Shown here piece after piece: positions 9,221 through 18,189 of a stretch of 64,000 nt of DNA. The notes below the pieces were generated by a model that saw only the letters and a program-made list of their open reading frames with translations, did not search any database and was not told where the DNA came from. This DNA comes from Gloeotrichia echinulata CP02 (GTDB lineage: Bacteria > Cyanobacteriota > Cyanobacteriia > Cyanobacteriales > Nostocaceae). The first letter of the stretch is position 1. Every line of letters begins with the position of its first letter. The DNA lies in NCBI GenBank assembly GCA_038087035.1, contig CP051187.1, forward strand, positions 1,240,001 to 1,304,000, given 5' to 3'. The position numbers and the translations under genes are program-made.

Positions 9221-9373
9221 TCACTGGGCAGATATATTTTCCGTCGTTGCTGAATCATGCTTGGATTCAGCAACGCCGATTTTTTCAACAATTCCTATAT
9301 CATCAATTATTCCTGCTATTATTCCCAAGTGATCTAAGTTTTTACTCTCGATCTCTTCTTTTTGGTAATCCAT
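9221..9373 (-). pseudogene. N-terminal remnant of an IS1634-type (DUF4277) transposase
   Basis: A 50-residue frame starts with ATG at 9373 and reads MDYQKEEIESKNLDHLGIIA followed by GIIDDIGIVEKI. That is the characteristic start of DUF4277/IS1634-type cyanobacterial transposases (LDHLGIVAGIIDEIGI). After about 32 residues the similarity ends in a hairpin sequence and a stop. The rest of the transposase is absent, so this is a relic. Confidence 0.7.
9245..9275. repeat. Inverted repeat CGTTGCTGAATC, hairpin
   Basis: Perfect 12-bp arms with a 7-nt loop lie at the point where the IS1634-like remnant loses its similarity. An almost identical stem (GGTTGCTGAAT) recurs at 11341-11375 on the other side of the metalloprotease gene. 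Confidence 0.6.
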
Positions 9374-9803
9374 AGTAGCTAATCATAAGTATTACTATTT
9401 GGAATTTTCTATACCTTAGGATAGAGCTTATGACCGATAAGCAATTTGTAAATCTATATTTTTTATTGAATTAAATTATAATAAATAGCCATTTATAGCT
9501 GAAAATAAATGTTATTTTCAGATCTCATCACTTATCCTCAACATTTAGGTAAATCTCGCTCAAAACAGTTATATAAAGTAAAGTTTTGCAGGGGGGTAAT
9601 GTATAAAAAATATATACACTGGCTTTAGTAATAAATACTCCTGTTGAGAGAGTTGGTAAGAATTATTTAAGCGTATAACTGAGTAATGATTTATAGCAAT
9701 GCTGCTAATAAATGGTAGGGAGTTTTTTTGATATTGCACTTTCTGAATTTTCAACTGTTTTAGCTTTTCACTCTTTTTGAAAAAAAATGGCAGGTTTCGA
9801 TTT
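9374..9803. other. AT-rich spacer upstream of the metalloprotease gene
   Basis: I see no gene in these 430 bp. The region is strongly AT-rich and presumably carries the promoter of the M6 protease gene. A short AGCTGAAAATAAATGTTATTTTCAG inverted repeat lies near 9497-9521. Confidence 0.4.
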
Positions 9804-11162
9804 ATGTTTTCAAAAGATAACTGTTACTTAGTTGCGGCTTCACCAGAACTCAGAGCCAGATTTCTCCGCACTCAAGAATTATTGCAAGCTGGAGACGGAT
9901 TGCCTGAAGCAGCAACAATTGATGTTCTTGATTTACGAACTTTCAGCTTAATTAGCAGTAGACGCAGACGCATCCATACGACAACGGGAGAACTGGCTCC
10001 AGTTGTTGGTACAAGAAGAGCTTTAGTACTTTTGGTAGACTTCTCAAACAATCAGGCTACTCAAAACCAACAACACTATGCAGATATGCTGTTTTCTAGC
10101 AGCAACGACGGTACAGTGAGTTTGAAAGATTTTTACTGGGAAGCTTCTTACCACAAACTGACAGTAACTGGTGAGGTCAGTGGTCAGGGAAGAGCTACAA
10201 ATGGTTGGTATCGCGCTCCAAGACCATACTCCTATTACACCAACAATGATTTTGGCACGGGTTTTTATCCACAAAATTCTCAAAAGCTAGTGGAAGATTT
10301 AGTGGATTTAGCAGACCCATTTGTAAATTTCGCCAACTACGACAATGATGGCGATGGAATTGTAGATGCTTTATTCATTGTTCATGCGGGTTCTGGAGCA
10401 GAAGTTACTGGTGACAAAAACCACATTTGGTCGCATAAATGGGAAATTTCACCAAAAACTGTAGATGGCGTAAAGGTTCAAAGCTACAGCATTGAACCTG
10501 AAGACGGAAAGATTGGTGTATTTTGTCATGAATTAGGACACGTATTTGGATTACCAGATTTGTATGACACTGATTACAGTTCATCTGGTACTGGTGATTG
10601 GGATTTGATGGCTGCTGGAAGTTGGAACAATGGTGGACAAACACCATCTCACCCAACTGCTTATTGTAAAGTTAAACTCGGATGGGTAAAACCCGTGACA
10701 ATCTTCAATAGCCAACAAAATATCACCATTGAACCCTATGCTACTAAAGATGGGCAAATCTACAAACTGCCGATCAAAGAGATTAACAGTCAGGAATATT
10801 TCCTACTTTCAAATCGTCAGAAAAAAGGGTTTGATGGCTACTTGCTAGGTGAAGGTCTAATCATTGAGCATATAGATGAAAACAAAACTGGTAATACCAA
10901 CGATACTCACTACCTAGTTGATATTGAACAGTGTGATGGCAAGCTAGACCTGAATAAAGGTGAGAACTGTGGAGATGCTAACGATCCATTCCCTTGTGGT
11001 ATGAACAGTTCTTTTACGGCAAACACTACACCCAGCAGTAAAGCCTACAATGGTTCTGATTCAGGGATTGCAATTACTGATATTCAACGCAAAGGAGACA
11101 ACATTACTGTAAATATCAAATCTGGGGTACTACACGCTCCTAAGATACCTGTAACTCGTTAA
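9804..11162 (+). CDS. M6-family metalloprotease (immune-inhibitor-A-like)
   Basis: The zinc-binding motif HELGHVFGLPDLYDTD is present near residue 245, followed by GDWDLMAAGSW with the Met-turn. Both are typical of the M6 (gametolysin/InhA) group of secreted zinc endopeptidases. A calcium-binding-like YDNDGDGIVDALF lies before it. The C-terminal part (about 300-450) resembles the beta-rich region that follows the catalytic domain. I chose the ATG at 9804 (452 residues); an in-frame TTG at 9777 would add nine residues. No signal peptide is visible with either start, which is odd for this family and leaves the route of export open. It is a single gene without an obvious operon. Confidence 0.87.
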   Translation: MFSKDNCYLVAASPELRARFLRTQELLQAGDGLPEAATIDVLDLRTFSLISSRRRRIHTTTGELAPVVGTRRALVLLVDFSNNQATQNQQHYADMLFSSSNDGTVSLKDFYWEASYHKLTVTGEVSGQGRATNGWYRAPRPYSYYTNNDFGTGFYPQNSQKLVEDLVDLADPFVNFANYDNDGDGIVDALFIVHAGSGAEVTGDKNHIWSHKWEISPKTVDGVKVQSYSIEPEDGKIGVFCHELGHVFGLPDLYDTDYSSSGTGDWDLMAAGSWNNGGQTPSHPTAYCKVKLGWVKPVTIFNSQQNITIEPYATKDGQIYKLPIKEINSQEYFLLSNRQKKGFDGYLLGEGLIIEHIDENKTGNTNDTHYLVDIEQCDGKLDLNKGENCGDANDPFPCGMNSSFTANTTPSSKAYNGSDSGIAITDIQRKGDNITVNIKSGVLHAPKIPVTR

Positions 11163-11340
11163 TCTCTTTTGCCTTGTAATCGTCCCCTGCATCAGCATTT
11201 GTAATTAGTTTGGAAGTTGCTGCTACCGTAATCAATGACTTGAAAACCACTGTCAGTAATGCCTTCGTCATGCTTCAGTAAGCAAGGTGGTAAAAAGGAT
11301 ATAAATTCAATATCCTGAACTGAAAACATTACAACCATGA

Positions 11341-11375
11341 GGTTGCTGAATTAATATTTTTTTTATTCAGCAACC
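11341..11375. repeat. Inverted repeat GGTTGCTGAAT, hairpin with T-rich loop
   Basis: Perfect 11-bp arms surround a 13-nt AT-rich loop. The site is 180 bp downstream of the protease stop and 27 bp upstream of the next gene. The arm sequence matches the hairpin at 9245-9275. It could be a terminator-like stem or the end of a lost insertion sequence. Confidence 0.5.
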
Positions 11376-11401
11376 TTAGATAAATTAGAGTGGTAAGTAA
11401 T

Positions 11402-11839
11402 ATGAGTAAAATTCTACAGTGGTTATTATTTACTGTTGCTTTTGCTATTGGATTATCAGGATTTGCAATAAATGCCACTTCGCTTAACTCTGGCAGACAT
11501 GATATTACGGTGGAAATTTTAGGGGGAAAACATTTTATGATATCGAAGTTACAAGGGATAATGGCAGCACCTAACCAAAGTGAAATCAAAGCAAAGGTTT
11601 TGCATATCGAAAAATCTAAAGAATTTGAGGATAAATGGTATTTAGAGTTAGAAATTTTAGAAAGTAAAAATATAACAGGCGGTAATTTTGCTCAGATAGG
11701 AGATAAAGTCAAAGCATTTACTATTCAATCTAGCCCGAATTTTTCAACTAATAATATAATTACTGCTCAAGCCGAGTTTTTAGGTGATGCACACGGTGGC
11801 TTCTTTAGGCTGAACAATATTCAGGTAGTCAAACAGTAA
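11402..11839 (+). CDS. Small exported protein of unknown function
   Basis: The 145-residue product begins with a hydrophobic signal or anchor (SKILQWLLFTVAFAIGLSG), and the rest is hydrophilic, beta-rich and lysine-rich. An in-frame GTG at 11390 would add four residues; the ATG at 11402 is preferred because it leads directly into the signal. No family is recognised. The segment KVLHIEKSKEFEDKWYLELE is reminiscent of OB-like or lipoprotein beta folds, but this is not strong. It follows the M6 protease on the same strand after 240 bp. Confidence 0.6.
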   Translation: MSKILQWLLFTVAFAIGLSGFAINATSLNSGRHDITVEILGGKHFMISKLQGIMAAPNQSEIKAKVLHIEKSKEFEDKWYLELEILESKNITGGNFAQIGDKVKAFTIQSSPNFSTNNIITAQAEFLGDAHGGFFRLNNIQVVKQ

Positions 11840-12196
11840 ATCTGAGTATCAGGATAAGTGGAGCATTGCTATTATTACACATAGTTATTTATTAGGTTAT
11901 CACCGATTAAACAGGCTTTCTAGCACTAAAGCTTACAAGCACCAAGGAACTTTAACTTTTAATTTGTCTCTGCGGTCAAACAATCTGTCGTTATATAGAT
12001 AGGATTGCTCTGGGTCAGTTACAATTAGAATTAAAGATCAAAGTTGGACTATTAGATAATATAAAGTATTGCAAAGTTGTCTGACAAATTATTAAACAGA
12101 TTGTCAATATATTGAGAATTAGAGCCAGCCGCTAATTTTAGAATTAAAGTGAAAAAACAACGATGAAAGCGACGAGAAAAACAGGAGTGTTAGATT
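11840..12196. other. Spacer, no gene seen
   Basis: These 357 bp carry no supported reading frame. The region is AT-rich and probably includes the promoter of the 49-residue gene that follows. Confidence 0.4.
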
Positions 12197-12346
12197 ATGT
12201 TTATTTCCCGGATGATCGCTAGCATAACCCAATATATTTCTGAAGCCGCAATGCGGATTTTTGCTCCTACTGATGATGCTTATCCAGTTATTGGTGTACA
12301 ACCATTTACAGGCGATCCTTACAAAGGAACAGCCGACATTTGGTAG
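12197..12346 (+). CDS. Small conserved-looking protein, 49 residues
   Basis: A short frame starts with ATG at 12197, with an excellent ribosome binding site (AGGAG at 12183-12187), and ends in TAG at 12344-12346. A strong Rho-independent terminator follows at 12391-12424. The product begins MFISRMIASITQYISEAAMR, an amphipathic helix, and ends DDAYPVIGVQPFTGDPYKG. I recall similar tiny proteins in other Nostocales but cannot name a function. Ribosome binding site, frame and terminator together make this a believable single-gene transcript. Confidence 0.65.
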   Translation: MFISRMIASITQYISEAAMRIFAPTDDAYPVIGVQPFTGDPYKGTADIW

Positions 12347-12390
12347 ATAATGGTGTGGCAATAAATGACATATTTTCCAAAGCAGAAAAT

Positions 12391-12424
12391 AAAGGCGTGG
12401 AGTTTTCTTCACGCCTTTTTGTTT
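12391..12424 (+). terminator. Rho-independent terminator
   Basis: The stem AAAGGCGTG/CACGCCTTT is perfect, the loop is about 10 nt, and a TTTTTGTTT tail follows. It lies 45 bp after the stop of the 49-residue gene. Confidence 0.85.
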
Positions 12425-12618
12425 CAGGATTTTGATATGTAGAATGTCACACCGGAATAATTAGCACAGAATATCTAAGTCCCACAATGCAATCAGAGCA
12501 AGAATTATAAACTTTTTTAGGTAGTGCAGCTTGATATAGGGGGTTTAATTTGAATGAGCTACAAGTTTATCTGTGTCCATCTGTGGTTTGATAATTCTTT
12601 GATTGATAGCAGGATAAC

Positions 12619-14049
12619 TTAAGGTGTATTAGACTTCTCCAAAATAGCTTTTTGTTGCACCCAATCTTTACCCACCTGGATACTGATATCCGAGCTAATA
12701 TTACCAGTGCTTTCCACGCGCACCTCGCCAAAACCCAAAGTATCGCGAATGGATTGGGCGCTTTCCTCATCTCCTTGTTGGGCGACAATATGAGTTACCT
12801 CTAAAGGTTCGCCCCAAGCCTTAGCGATATAGACATTGCGATATCCAGCTTTTTCTAGGGATCTGATTAAAGGTCGCAGGTGAGAGCGATCGCTACCTGT
12901 GCTGTCTTGAATTGCGACTTTTAAAGCGCTAGGTTCAGAGGCCTGCTTGGCATTTTCTGATTCCAAACCAAAGTTTTGTGCCATAACTTTGGCAATAGCA
13001 TCTTTGTTAGGTATCCAATAGCTAGCATCATACTCACGGTTCTCGCTAAAGCGACCTGGTAACATTAACATTTGCATATTCGAGCGATTGGTTCGCATCC
13101 CAAAACCAACTAGGGCGGCTAATTCTTCAATGGTCAAGTTAGTATCAATGTATTCCTTGACTACATCGAGAATTTGAGGTAATTTAGCCACAGTAATTGG
13201 ATTCAGGGTCTGGTCAATTAAAGCCCGAATTACCATTTGCTGACGTTGAATCCGGCCAATATCCCCCAGTTCATCATGGCGATAGCGCAGTAATTGTAGC
13301 GCCTGTTCGCCGCTGAGATGTTGCTTACCTGCCTTCAAATTGATGTATAAGTGCTGGGAATCGTCCCGATATTTCATATCTTTCGGGACGTAGACTGTCA
13401 CCCCACCCAAAGCCTCGATCAGTTTAGCAACTCCCAGAACATTAATGCGGACATAGCGATCAATTCCCACCCCACCAAGGAGATTACTGACAGTTTTAGC
13501 TGTCAAAGCAGGACCCCCATCAACATTAGCAGCATTAATTTTTTTGACTCCATGGCCTTCTATTTCGGTGCGCGTATCTCTGGGAATCGACAGCATCACC
13601 ATTTTCTTCTTCTCTGGATCAAATTTGATCAAGAGCATGACATCAGAAAGACCATCAAAAGAGTTTACCTGGGGGAGGTATCTAAGATTTTTACTTTCGG
13701 CGGGAGGGTTTTGAATATCTGGGGGAAGTACGCTCATACCCAGAAGTAAGATATTAACAGGGCGAGTTAATTCCGAAAAGCGCAATCCACCGCCAGAAAT
13801 GCGATCGCCATCAAATACTGCTTCCTCTTGGGGGCTGAGTTGTGCTTGCTGTAATGGTGTACTCGTCAACGAAACCGCCAACAGCGCCCCCGCTGTTGCC
13901 GAAATCATGGCAATACCGCTCATTCCCACCCAAAACCATAACCAACGACTCGATTTAGGATCTTGGGAATTGTTGTCCTTGGACTGGGAGCTGTTTGCTG
14001 ACTGGTTATCTTCCGCCGAAGTTCTTTGAATGGTCACAGACTTCCTCAC
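12619..14049 (-). CDS. LytR-CpsA-Psr (LCP) family protein with LytR_C domain
   Basis: LCP proteins transfer lipid-linked glycans onto cell-wall or other acceptors. The 476-residue product has a cytoplasmic Ser/Asn-rich start, one transmembrane helix at about residues 36-60, and an LCP domain at about 125-300. The LCP domain carries MLSIPRDTRTEIEG, KINAANVDGG, and LLRYRHDELGDIGRIQRQQ with its Arg/Asp catalytic set. A C-terminal LytR_C domain (about 380-460) includes GDRSHLRPLIRSLEKAGY-like features and a DTLGFGEVRVE strand. In cyanobacteria such proteins are linked to exopolysaccharide or wall glycan attachment. It is a single gene, and the membrane protein at 14337 is about 290 bp upstream on the same strand. 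Confidence 0.92.
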   Translation of the reverse strand: MRKSVTIQRTSAEDNQSANSSQSKDNNSQDPKSSRWLWFWVGMSGIAMISATAGALLAVSLTSTPLQQAQLSPQEEAVFDGDRISGGGLRFSELTRPVNILLLGMSVLPPDIQNPPAESKNLRYLPQVNSFDGLSDVMLLIKFDPEKKKMVMLSIPRDTRTEIEGHGVKKINAANVDGGPALTAKTVSNLLGGVGIDRYVRINVLGVAKLIEALGGVTVYVPKDMKYRDDSQHLYINLKAGKQHLSGEQALQLLRYRHDELGDIGRIQRQQMVIRALIDQTLNPITVAKLPQILDVVKEYIDTNLTIEELAALVGFGMRTNRSNMQMLMLPGRFSENREYDASYWIPNKDAIAKVMAQNFGLESENAKQASEPSALKVAIQDSTGSDRSHLRPLIRSLEKAGYRNVYIAKAWGEPLEVTHIVAQQGDEESAQSIRDTLGFGEVRVESTGNISSDISIQVGKDWVQQKAILEKSNTP

Positions 14050-14336
14050 ACTTACTGATCAAATTCGGTAACTTTGCAAACTATTCAATATGCTGACAAA
14101 TCAACCCATAATAACTAATTCTTAATTATTCGTGCTAACCTTTCCACACTTGTGTCAAATACGACACTTATAGCAGTTTTTTTGCCGATTTTTGCTAAAT
14201 CCAGTAATGTTTTCTTGCAGTATGACAACAATCAATCGGTTTGACCAGATCTGTTGGCAGATAATTGGGAATTTATGAAAAAATAAGTAAACCTACTGAT
14301 GGACAACGGATTGCCTCTTACCTCTTACCTCATATT

Positions 14337-14768
14337 TTAAGACAAGTACTTACCCAGCACTCGCTCTGCAAAGTTGCTAAAGCCCGGTAAGCGGTGAGAC
14401 TTTCTTTGGCTCAGGCGAAAAATCAACCAGACACTCACCAAAAAGTAACCAGAGGTGAGAAAGCTATTGAGGATTAATAAACGTAGTGCAAAAAATTCTG
14501 AAGTTTCAGCACCGGTTGCTAACAAGATGTACCCGAACAGCCAGGTAAATGCCAAAGTAATAGACAGACGACAGATGGCTAGTTGTTCCCGAGTTCCTTG
14601 ACGACGATACAAAGACCACAGGGATGGGAAAAAGCCGATGACCGGAATTAAATACACAACTAGCTCTCTTTTCAAAGTAACTCGTTCTTGACTCTTGATT
14701 GGGGATTGGGCAGACTCTTCCTCAGTCCCAGTCGCTGAGGAATTTTCGCTAGAAGGAAGATTTTCCAT
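14337..14768 (-). CDS. Small integral membrane protein of unknown function
   Basis: The 143-residue product has an acidic, Ser-rich N-terminus (about 1-32) followed by three hydrophobic helices at about residues 35-52, 63-85 and 92-118, and a basic C-terminus. The segment LSLYRRQGTREQLAICRLSI-like between helices one and two gives it a topology common in conserved cyanobacterial hypothetical membrane proteins. No domain with known activity is recognised. It lies on the same strand upstream of the LCP gene, and a functional link is only possible. Confidence 0.7.
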   Translation of the reverse strand: MENLPSSENSSATGTEEESAQSPIKSQERVTLKRELVVYLIPVIGFFPSLWSLYRRQGTREQLAICRLSITLAFTWLFGYILLATGAETSEFFALRLLILNSFLTSGYFLVSVWLIFRLSQRKSHRLPGFSNFAERVLGKYLS

Positions 14769-14856
14769 AGTGATTAAGTTAGAGATAATAAGTATGATAA
14801 AACTTTAAACAAAATATAGTCTAGCATAGTCAGATATAGTCTAAAAGACAGTCCTA

Positions 14857-15442
14857 ATGAAATTATCTGATTATGCTAAAACCTTGGGGATTTCGTACCT
14901 TACCGCTTGGCGACATTACAAAGCAGGTAAAATACCATATCCAACAGAGCAACTTCCCACGGGTACGGTAATTGTTAATTACGACCCGAAAAAGATATCA
15001 GGGGGTGTTGTTAGGGTGGCAATTTATGCTCTTTGTATCAAGCGCTGAAAACAAAGATAATTTGGATAGGCAAGCTACTAGGCTAACTCAATATGCAACT
15101 GCCAAAGGATATCAAATCGTTTACATAATCAAGGAAGTAGGAAGTGGACTAAACGACAATCGCAAGAAACAAGAATTGCTTTTACTCAAAGATGATTATG
15201 ATATCTTGCTAGTCGAACACAAAGATAGACTGGGTAGGTTTGGGACACATTACATGGATATTTTACTTAGAAGACTAGGAGTAAATCTAGAGATTGTTAA
15301 CCTAGCTGATAACGGACGTGATGAATTGATGCAAGATTTAGTGGCGATAATTACCAGCTTTGCAGCACGATTGTATGGTCAGCGCAGGGCAAAGCGCAAA
15401 ACAGAAAAAATTGTAGAAGCCTTAAATTCTCCAACAGATTGA
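14857..15442 (+). pseudogene. IS607 family serine recombinase (TnpA), frameshifted
   Basis: The first frame (14857-15048) gives a MerR-like helix-turn-helix start, MKLSDYAKTLGISYLTAWRH, then runs into a stop right after VVRVAIYA. The second frame (to 15442) supplies the rest: VSSAENKDNLDRQATRL, then LLVEHKDRLGRFG and LEIVN. Family members read through as a YARVSSAENKDNLDRQ-type sequence, so the two frames were one gene. The break is at 15030-15034 (GCTCTTTGTA), where one extra base is present and the conserved Arg before Val-Ser-Ser is lost. The catalytic Ser region therefore falls exactly at the lesion. The gene is probably inactive unless frameshifting restores it. Confidence 0.8.
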
Positions 15443-15539
15443 TTAAGTTTTATAGTCAAGCATATCTTACTGTATCTTGAATGATATACTAATTTCATTG
15501 CCAAAGTTGATCAATACTTTGACTACGCTCAGTATAAAT

Positions 15540-16823
15540 ATGCGTCAAGTAGAAAAGCACATAATCAAAGAAGGACATGAGTGGTTTGATTATTGTAGTG
15601 ACATTACCACTATTTCTCGGCAGCTTTACAATACTGCTCAATTCACTCAGCGTCAAGGTTTTTTCTACGGATGGGGAACTCAAACCCAAGCCGGCTTAGA
15701 TAGTTTATTCAAACAAAATGAGAACTACAAAGCCTTACCCACAAAAGTAGCTCAACTCGTATTAAAACAGAATGCAGATGCGTGGATTGCTTACTACAAA
15801 GCATTAGTGGCTTACAAACTTGAACCAACTAAGTTCACTGGTAGACCAAAACCACCTAATTATGTTGATGATAAGAACCTGATTAAGTTTAACAATCAAG
15901 CCATTGGCAAAAGAAAATTTAGTAAAGGTTCGGTTGTCCCGTCAATGTCGCCAATCAGAATCCCGGTAAAGCCTGGACTAAGATTTGACGACTTGTGCGA
16001 AGTCCGAATTGTCCCAAAAACGGGATGTTTTGTGATCGAGGTAGTCTATGAAATTCTGCAAAAAAATGAGTTCTTCTGTAGTTTGAATCCTGAACTTAAT
16101 GCGGCGATAGACATAGGCTTAGACAATCTAGCGACAATTGTTTTCAACGACTTGAGCGAACAGCCAATTATCGTAAATGGGAAACCATTAAAATCAGCCA
16201 ACCAATTTTATAACAAGCAGATTGCCAAGTTTCGAGGTTTTCTGCCTCATGGTAAAGGTAAATCAAGGCGAATCGCAAACATCGTCCGCAACCGTAATCA
16301 ATTTATAGATTCATATTTGCATCAATCCACAAAAATGATTGTGGATGAACTTCTATCTCTTGGTGTAACTCACGTCTCAATCGGGAAAAACGAACAATGG
16401 AAAACACGTCTTAATTTAGGTAAACGTACAAACCAAAGCTTTACTCAAATACCACATGCTAAATTTATCGAGATACTGACTTACAAATTGGAGCGAGTCG
16501 GCATCACCGTTAAGGTTGGAGAAGAATCTTACACGAGTTTGGCTTCTTTTATTGATTGGGACAATATCCCAATTTACAAACCTAACAACTTCGTGAGGTA
16601 CGTCTTCAATGGAAGACGTGTTGAAAGAGCGTGGTATATCAGTAAAAATGGTTTGAAGATTCATGCCGACGTGAACGCAGGGTACAACATCGGCAGAAAA
16701 AGTAATCCTGAAGGGTTTGACTGCCTCCAGTCTGTTCTAAGGGATAGGGGGTGTCAGGTAGTACATCCAAGGCGGATAACTCCACTATTTAAGCGTGTCC
16801 ATGCTGAAAGTAGAGTCGCTTAA
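15540..16823 (+). CDS. tnpB: TnpB, RNA-guided nuclease of the IS607-type element
   Basis: TnpB proteins are RNA-guided DNA nucleases that help retain IS200/IS605 and IS607 elements. The product starts at ATG 15540 with MRQVEKHIIKEGHEWFDYC, the usual family start (427 residues); an upstream ATG at 15477 is in frame but unlikely. RuvC-like motifs are visible: AAIDIGLDNLATIVF, HVSIGKNEQWKT, and HADVNAGYNIGRK near the C-terminus. The segment between the last two motifs (GEESYTSLASFIDWD to FNGRRVERAWY) has no CxxC pairs, so the zinc ribbon found in many TnpBs is absent. A guide RNA would be expected to overlap the 3' end and the right end of the element. Confidence 0.88.
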   Translation: MRQVEKHIIKEGHEWFDYCSDITTISRQLYNTAQFTQRQGFFYGWGTQTQAGLDSLFKQNENYKALPTKVAQLVLKQNADAWIAYYKALVAYKLEPTKFTGRPKPPNYVDDKNLIKFNNQAIGKRKFSKGSVVPSMSPIRIPVKPGLRFDDLCEVRIVPKTGCFVIEVVYEILQKNEFFCSLNPELNAAIDIGLDNLATIVFNDLSEQPIIVNGKPLKSANQFYNKQIAKFRGFLPHGKGKSRRIANIVRNRNQFIDSYLHQSTKMIVDELLSLGVTHVSIGKNEQWKTRLNLGKRTNQSFTQIPHAKFIEILTYKLERVGITVKVGEESYTSLASFIDWDNIPIYKPNNFVRYVFNGRRVERAWYISKNGLKIHADVNAGYNIGRKSNPEGFDCLQSVLRDRGCQVVHPRRITPLFKRVHAESRVA

Positions 16824-16906
16824 AGCTAAATTGCATAAGTCTGACTATGTTTGACTATGTGATTTGGAACTATTTTATTGAGTTATATCCCCTAATCGGC
16901 TAAAAG

Positions 16907-18085
16907 ATGCAGACACGCAAGCTACTTGACTGGTGGCAAATACTAACACCTATAGCGCGAATCGGAGCGATCGCGCTATTCATTCCGTTGCTAGTTCTCA
17001 ATGGTTGGGCGATTTCGATAATTTTTGATTATTTCCATTCCCTGATCGTTATTTTAGTCGGAGCCTCAGTTTTAGCATTTCTGCTGAACTATCCCGTCAG
17101 CTGGATGGAACGTCACGGTGCCCAGCGAGAACCAGTTGCTATTCTAGTATTTTTATTGGCTTTATCGATTTTATTGGCTTTGGGTGTCACCCTTTTCCCC
17201 TTAGCCTTGACCCAAGCCCAGCAACTGGTGGCACGCATACCAGAGTTGATTGATTCTGGACGCTCTCAATTAATGATATTAAACGAAAAAGCAGAGGGTT
17301 TCGGCTTACCGATTAATCTCGATGCTTTAGTCGTGCAAATTAATGATCGCGTCAAGGGACAATTACAGGCGATCGCTGGACAAGTTTTGAATCTGGCTGT
17401 AGTCACAGTTACTAGCCTGCTGGATTTTGTCTTGACGATGGTTGTAACTTTCTATCTTTTACAGCATGGCACTGAACTGTGGGAAAGTTTGGTCAACTGG
17501 CTACCTTCAAGTTTTCGTGACCCTTTCTCGAAAACATTACGCCTCAGTTTTCAAAATTTCTTTATCACCCAGCTAATTTTATCTACCTGTATTGCTTCAG
17601 CCCTCATTCCCGCTTTCTTGTGGCTAAAAGTGCCATTTGGTCTATTATTTGGCTTAACAATTGGTCTGATGGCTCTGGTCCCCTTTGGCGGCTCTGTAGG
17701 TATCGCTCTGACTACTTTGGTGGTAGCTCTGCAAGATGTTTGGATGGGAGCGAGAGTTTTAACCGCATCACTAATTGTACAGCAAATTCTCGAAAACTTA
17801 ATTGCCCCCCGAATATTAGGCAGTTTTACTGGTTTAAACCCAGTTTGGGTGGTAATTTCAGTTTTGACAGGAGCAAGAATTGGCGGACTTTTAGGTGTGA
17901 TTGTCGCAGTACCCTCAGCTGTTGTCATTAAGACCGCTTTAAGCGCCCTGCGTCCTGGGACGCTGACTGGCGATACAAATGAATCCACCAAGCCGGAGGA
18001 TTTAACAGCACCAATTCTATCAGAAGAATCTCCCAGACCTCAAGCAAACAATCCTCTAGGAGTCTCAGAACCTACATTGCCATAG
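16907..18085 (+). CDS. AI-2E family (PerM-like) membrane transporter
   Basis: The 392-residue protein has the AI-2E transporter pattern: paired hydrophobic helices at about residues 17-35 and 40-62, a third at 75-98, a long hydrophilic periplasmic segment (about 100-150), and a C-terminal helical block. The block contains FGLLFGLTIGLMALVPFGG and the ILENLIAPRILGSFTGLNPVWV motif characteristic of this family. Members export small molecules or ions, and the substrate here cannot be told from sequence. The tail is hydrophilic and proline-rich. A heptamer array begins within four bases of its stop codon and fills the gap to the convergent serpin gene. Confidence 0.9.
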   Translation: MQTRKLLDWWQILTPIARIGAIALFIPLLVLNGWAISIIFDYFHSLIVILVGASVLAFLLNYPVSWMERHGAQREPVAILVFLLALSILLALGVTLFPLALTQAQQLVARIPELIDSGRSQLMILNEKAEGFGLPINLDALVVQINDRVKGQLQAIAGQVLNLAVVTVTSLLDFVLTMVVTFYLLQHGTELWESLVNWLPSSFRDPFSKTLRLSFQNFFITQLILSTCIASALIPAFLWLKVPFGLLFGLTIGLMALVPFGGSVGIALTTLVVALQDVWMGARVLTASLIVQQILENLIAPRILGSFTGLNPVWVVISVLTGARIGGLLGVIVAVPSAVVIKTALSALRPGTLTGDTNESTKPEDLTAPILSEESPRPQANNPLGVSEPTLP

Positions 18086-18088
18086 TCA

Positions 18089-18182
18089 TTCGTCATTTGT
18101 CATTGGTCATTTGTCATTTGTCATTGGTCATTTGTCATTGGTCATTGGTCATTTGTCATTTGTCATTTGTCATTTGTCATTT
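18089..18182. repeat. Heptamer array (TCATTTG/TCATTGG)
   Basis: About 13 consecutive 7-bp units fill the entire space between the stop codons of two convergent genes. The unit is the same as in the arrays at 20150-20190, 21787-21953, 36537-36612 and 40270-40497. Confidence 0.9.
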
Positions 18183-18189
18183 GAATTAT

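Larger units (their letters stand above)
14820..16862 (+). mobile_element. IS607-type insertion sequence (tnpA frameshifted, tnpB open)
   Basis: The element encodes a MerR-like/serine recombinase followed by a TnpB. The ends carry clustered AGTC motifs. CATAGTCAGA at 14825-14834 and its exact complement TCTGACTATG at 16840-16849 bracket the two genes, with further TATAGTCTA and TTGACTATG copies. IS607 elements usually lack true terminal repeats, so these subterminal motifs may be recombinase binding sites. The exact boundaries are estimates. Confidence 0.75.

Noticed and set aside
15540..16823. Cas12-type CRISPR effector
   Set aside because: Size, start sequence and the adjacent serine recombinase show that it is a TnpB of an IS607-type element; no CRISPR array is present.
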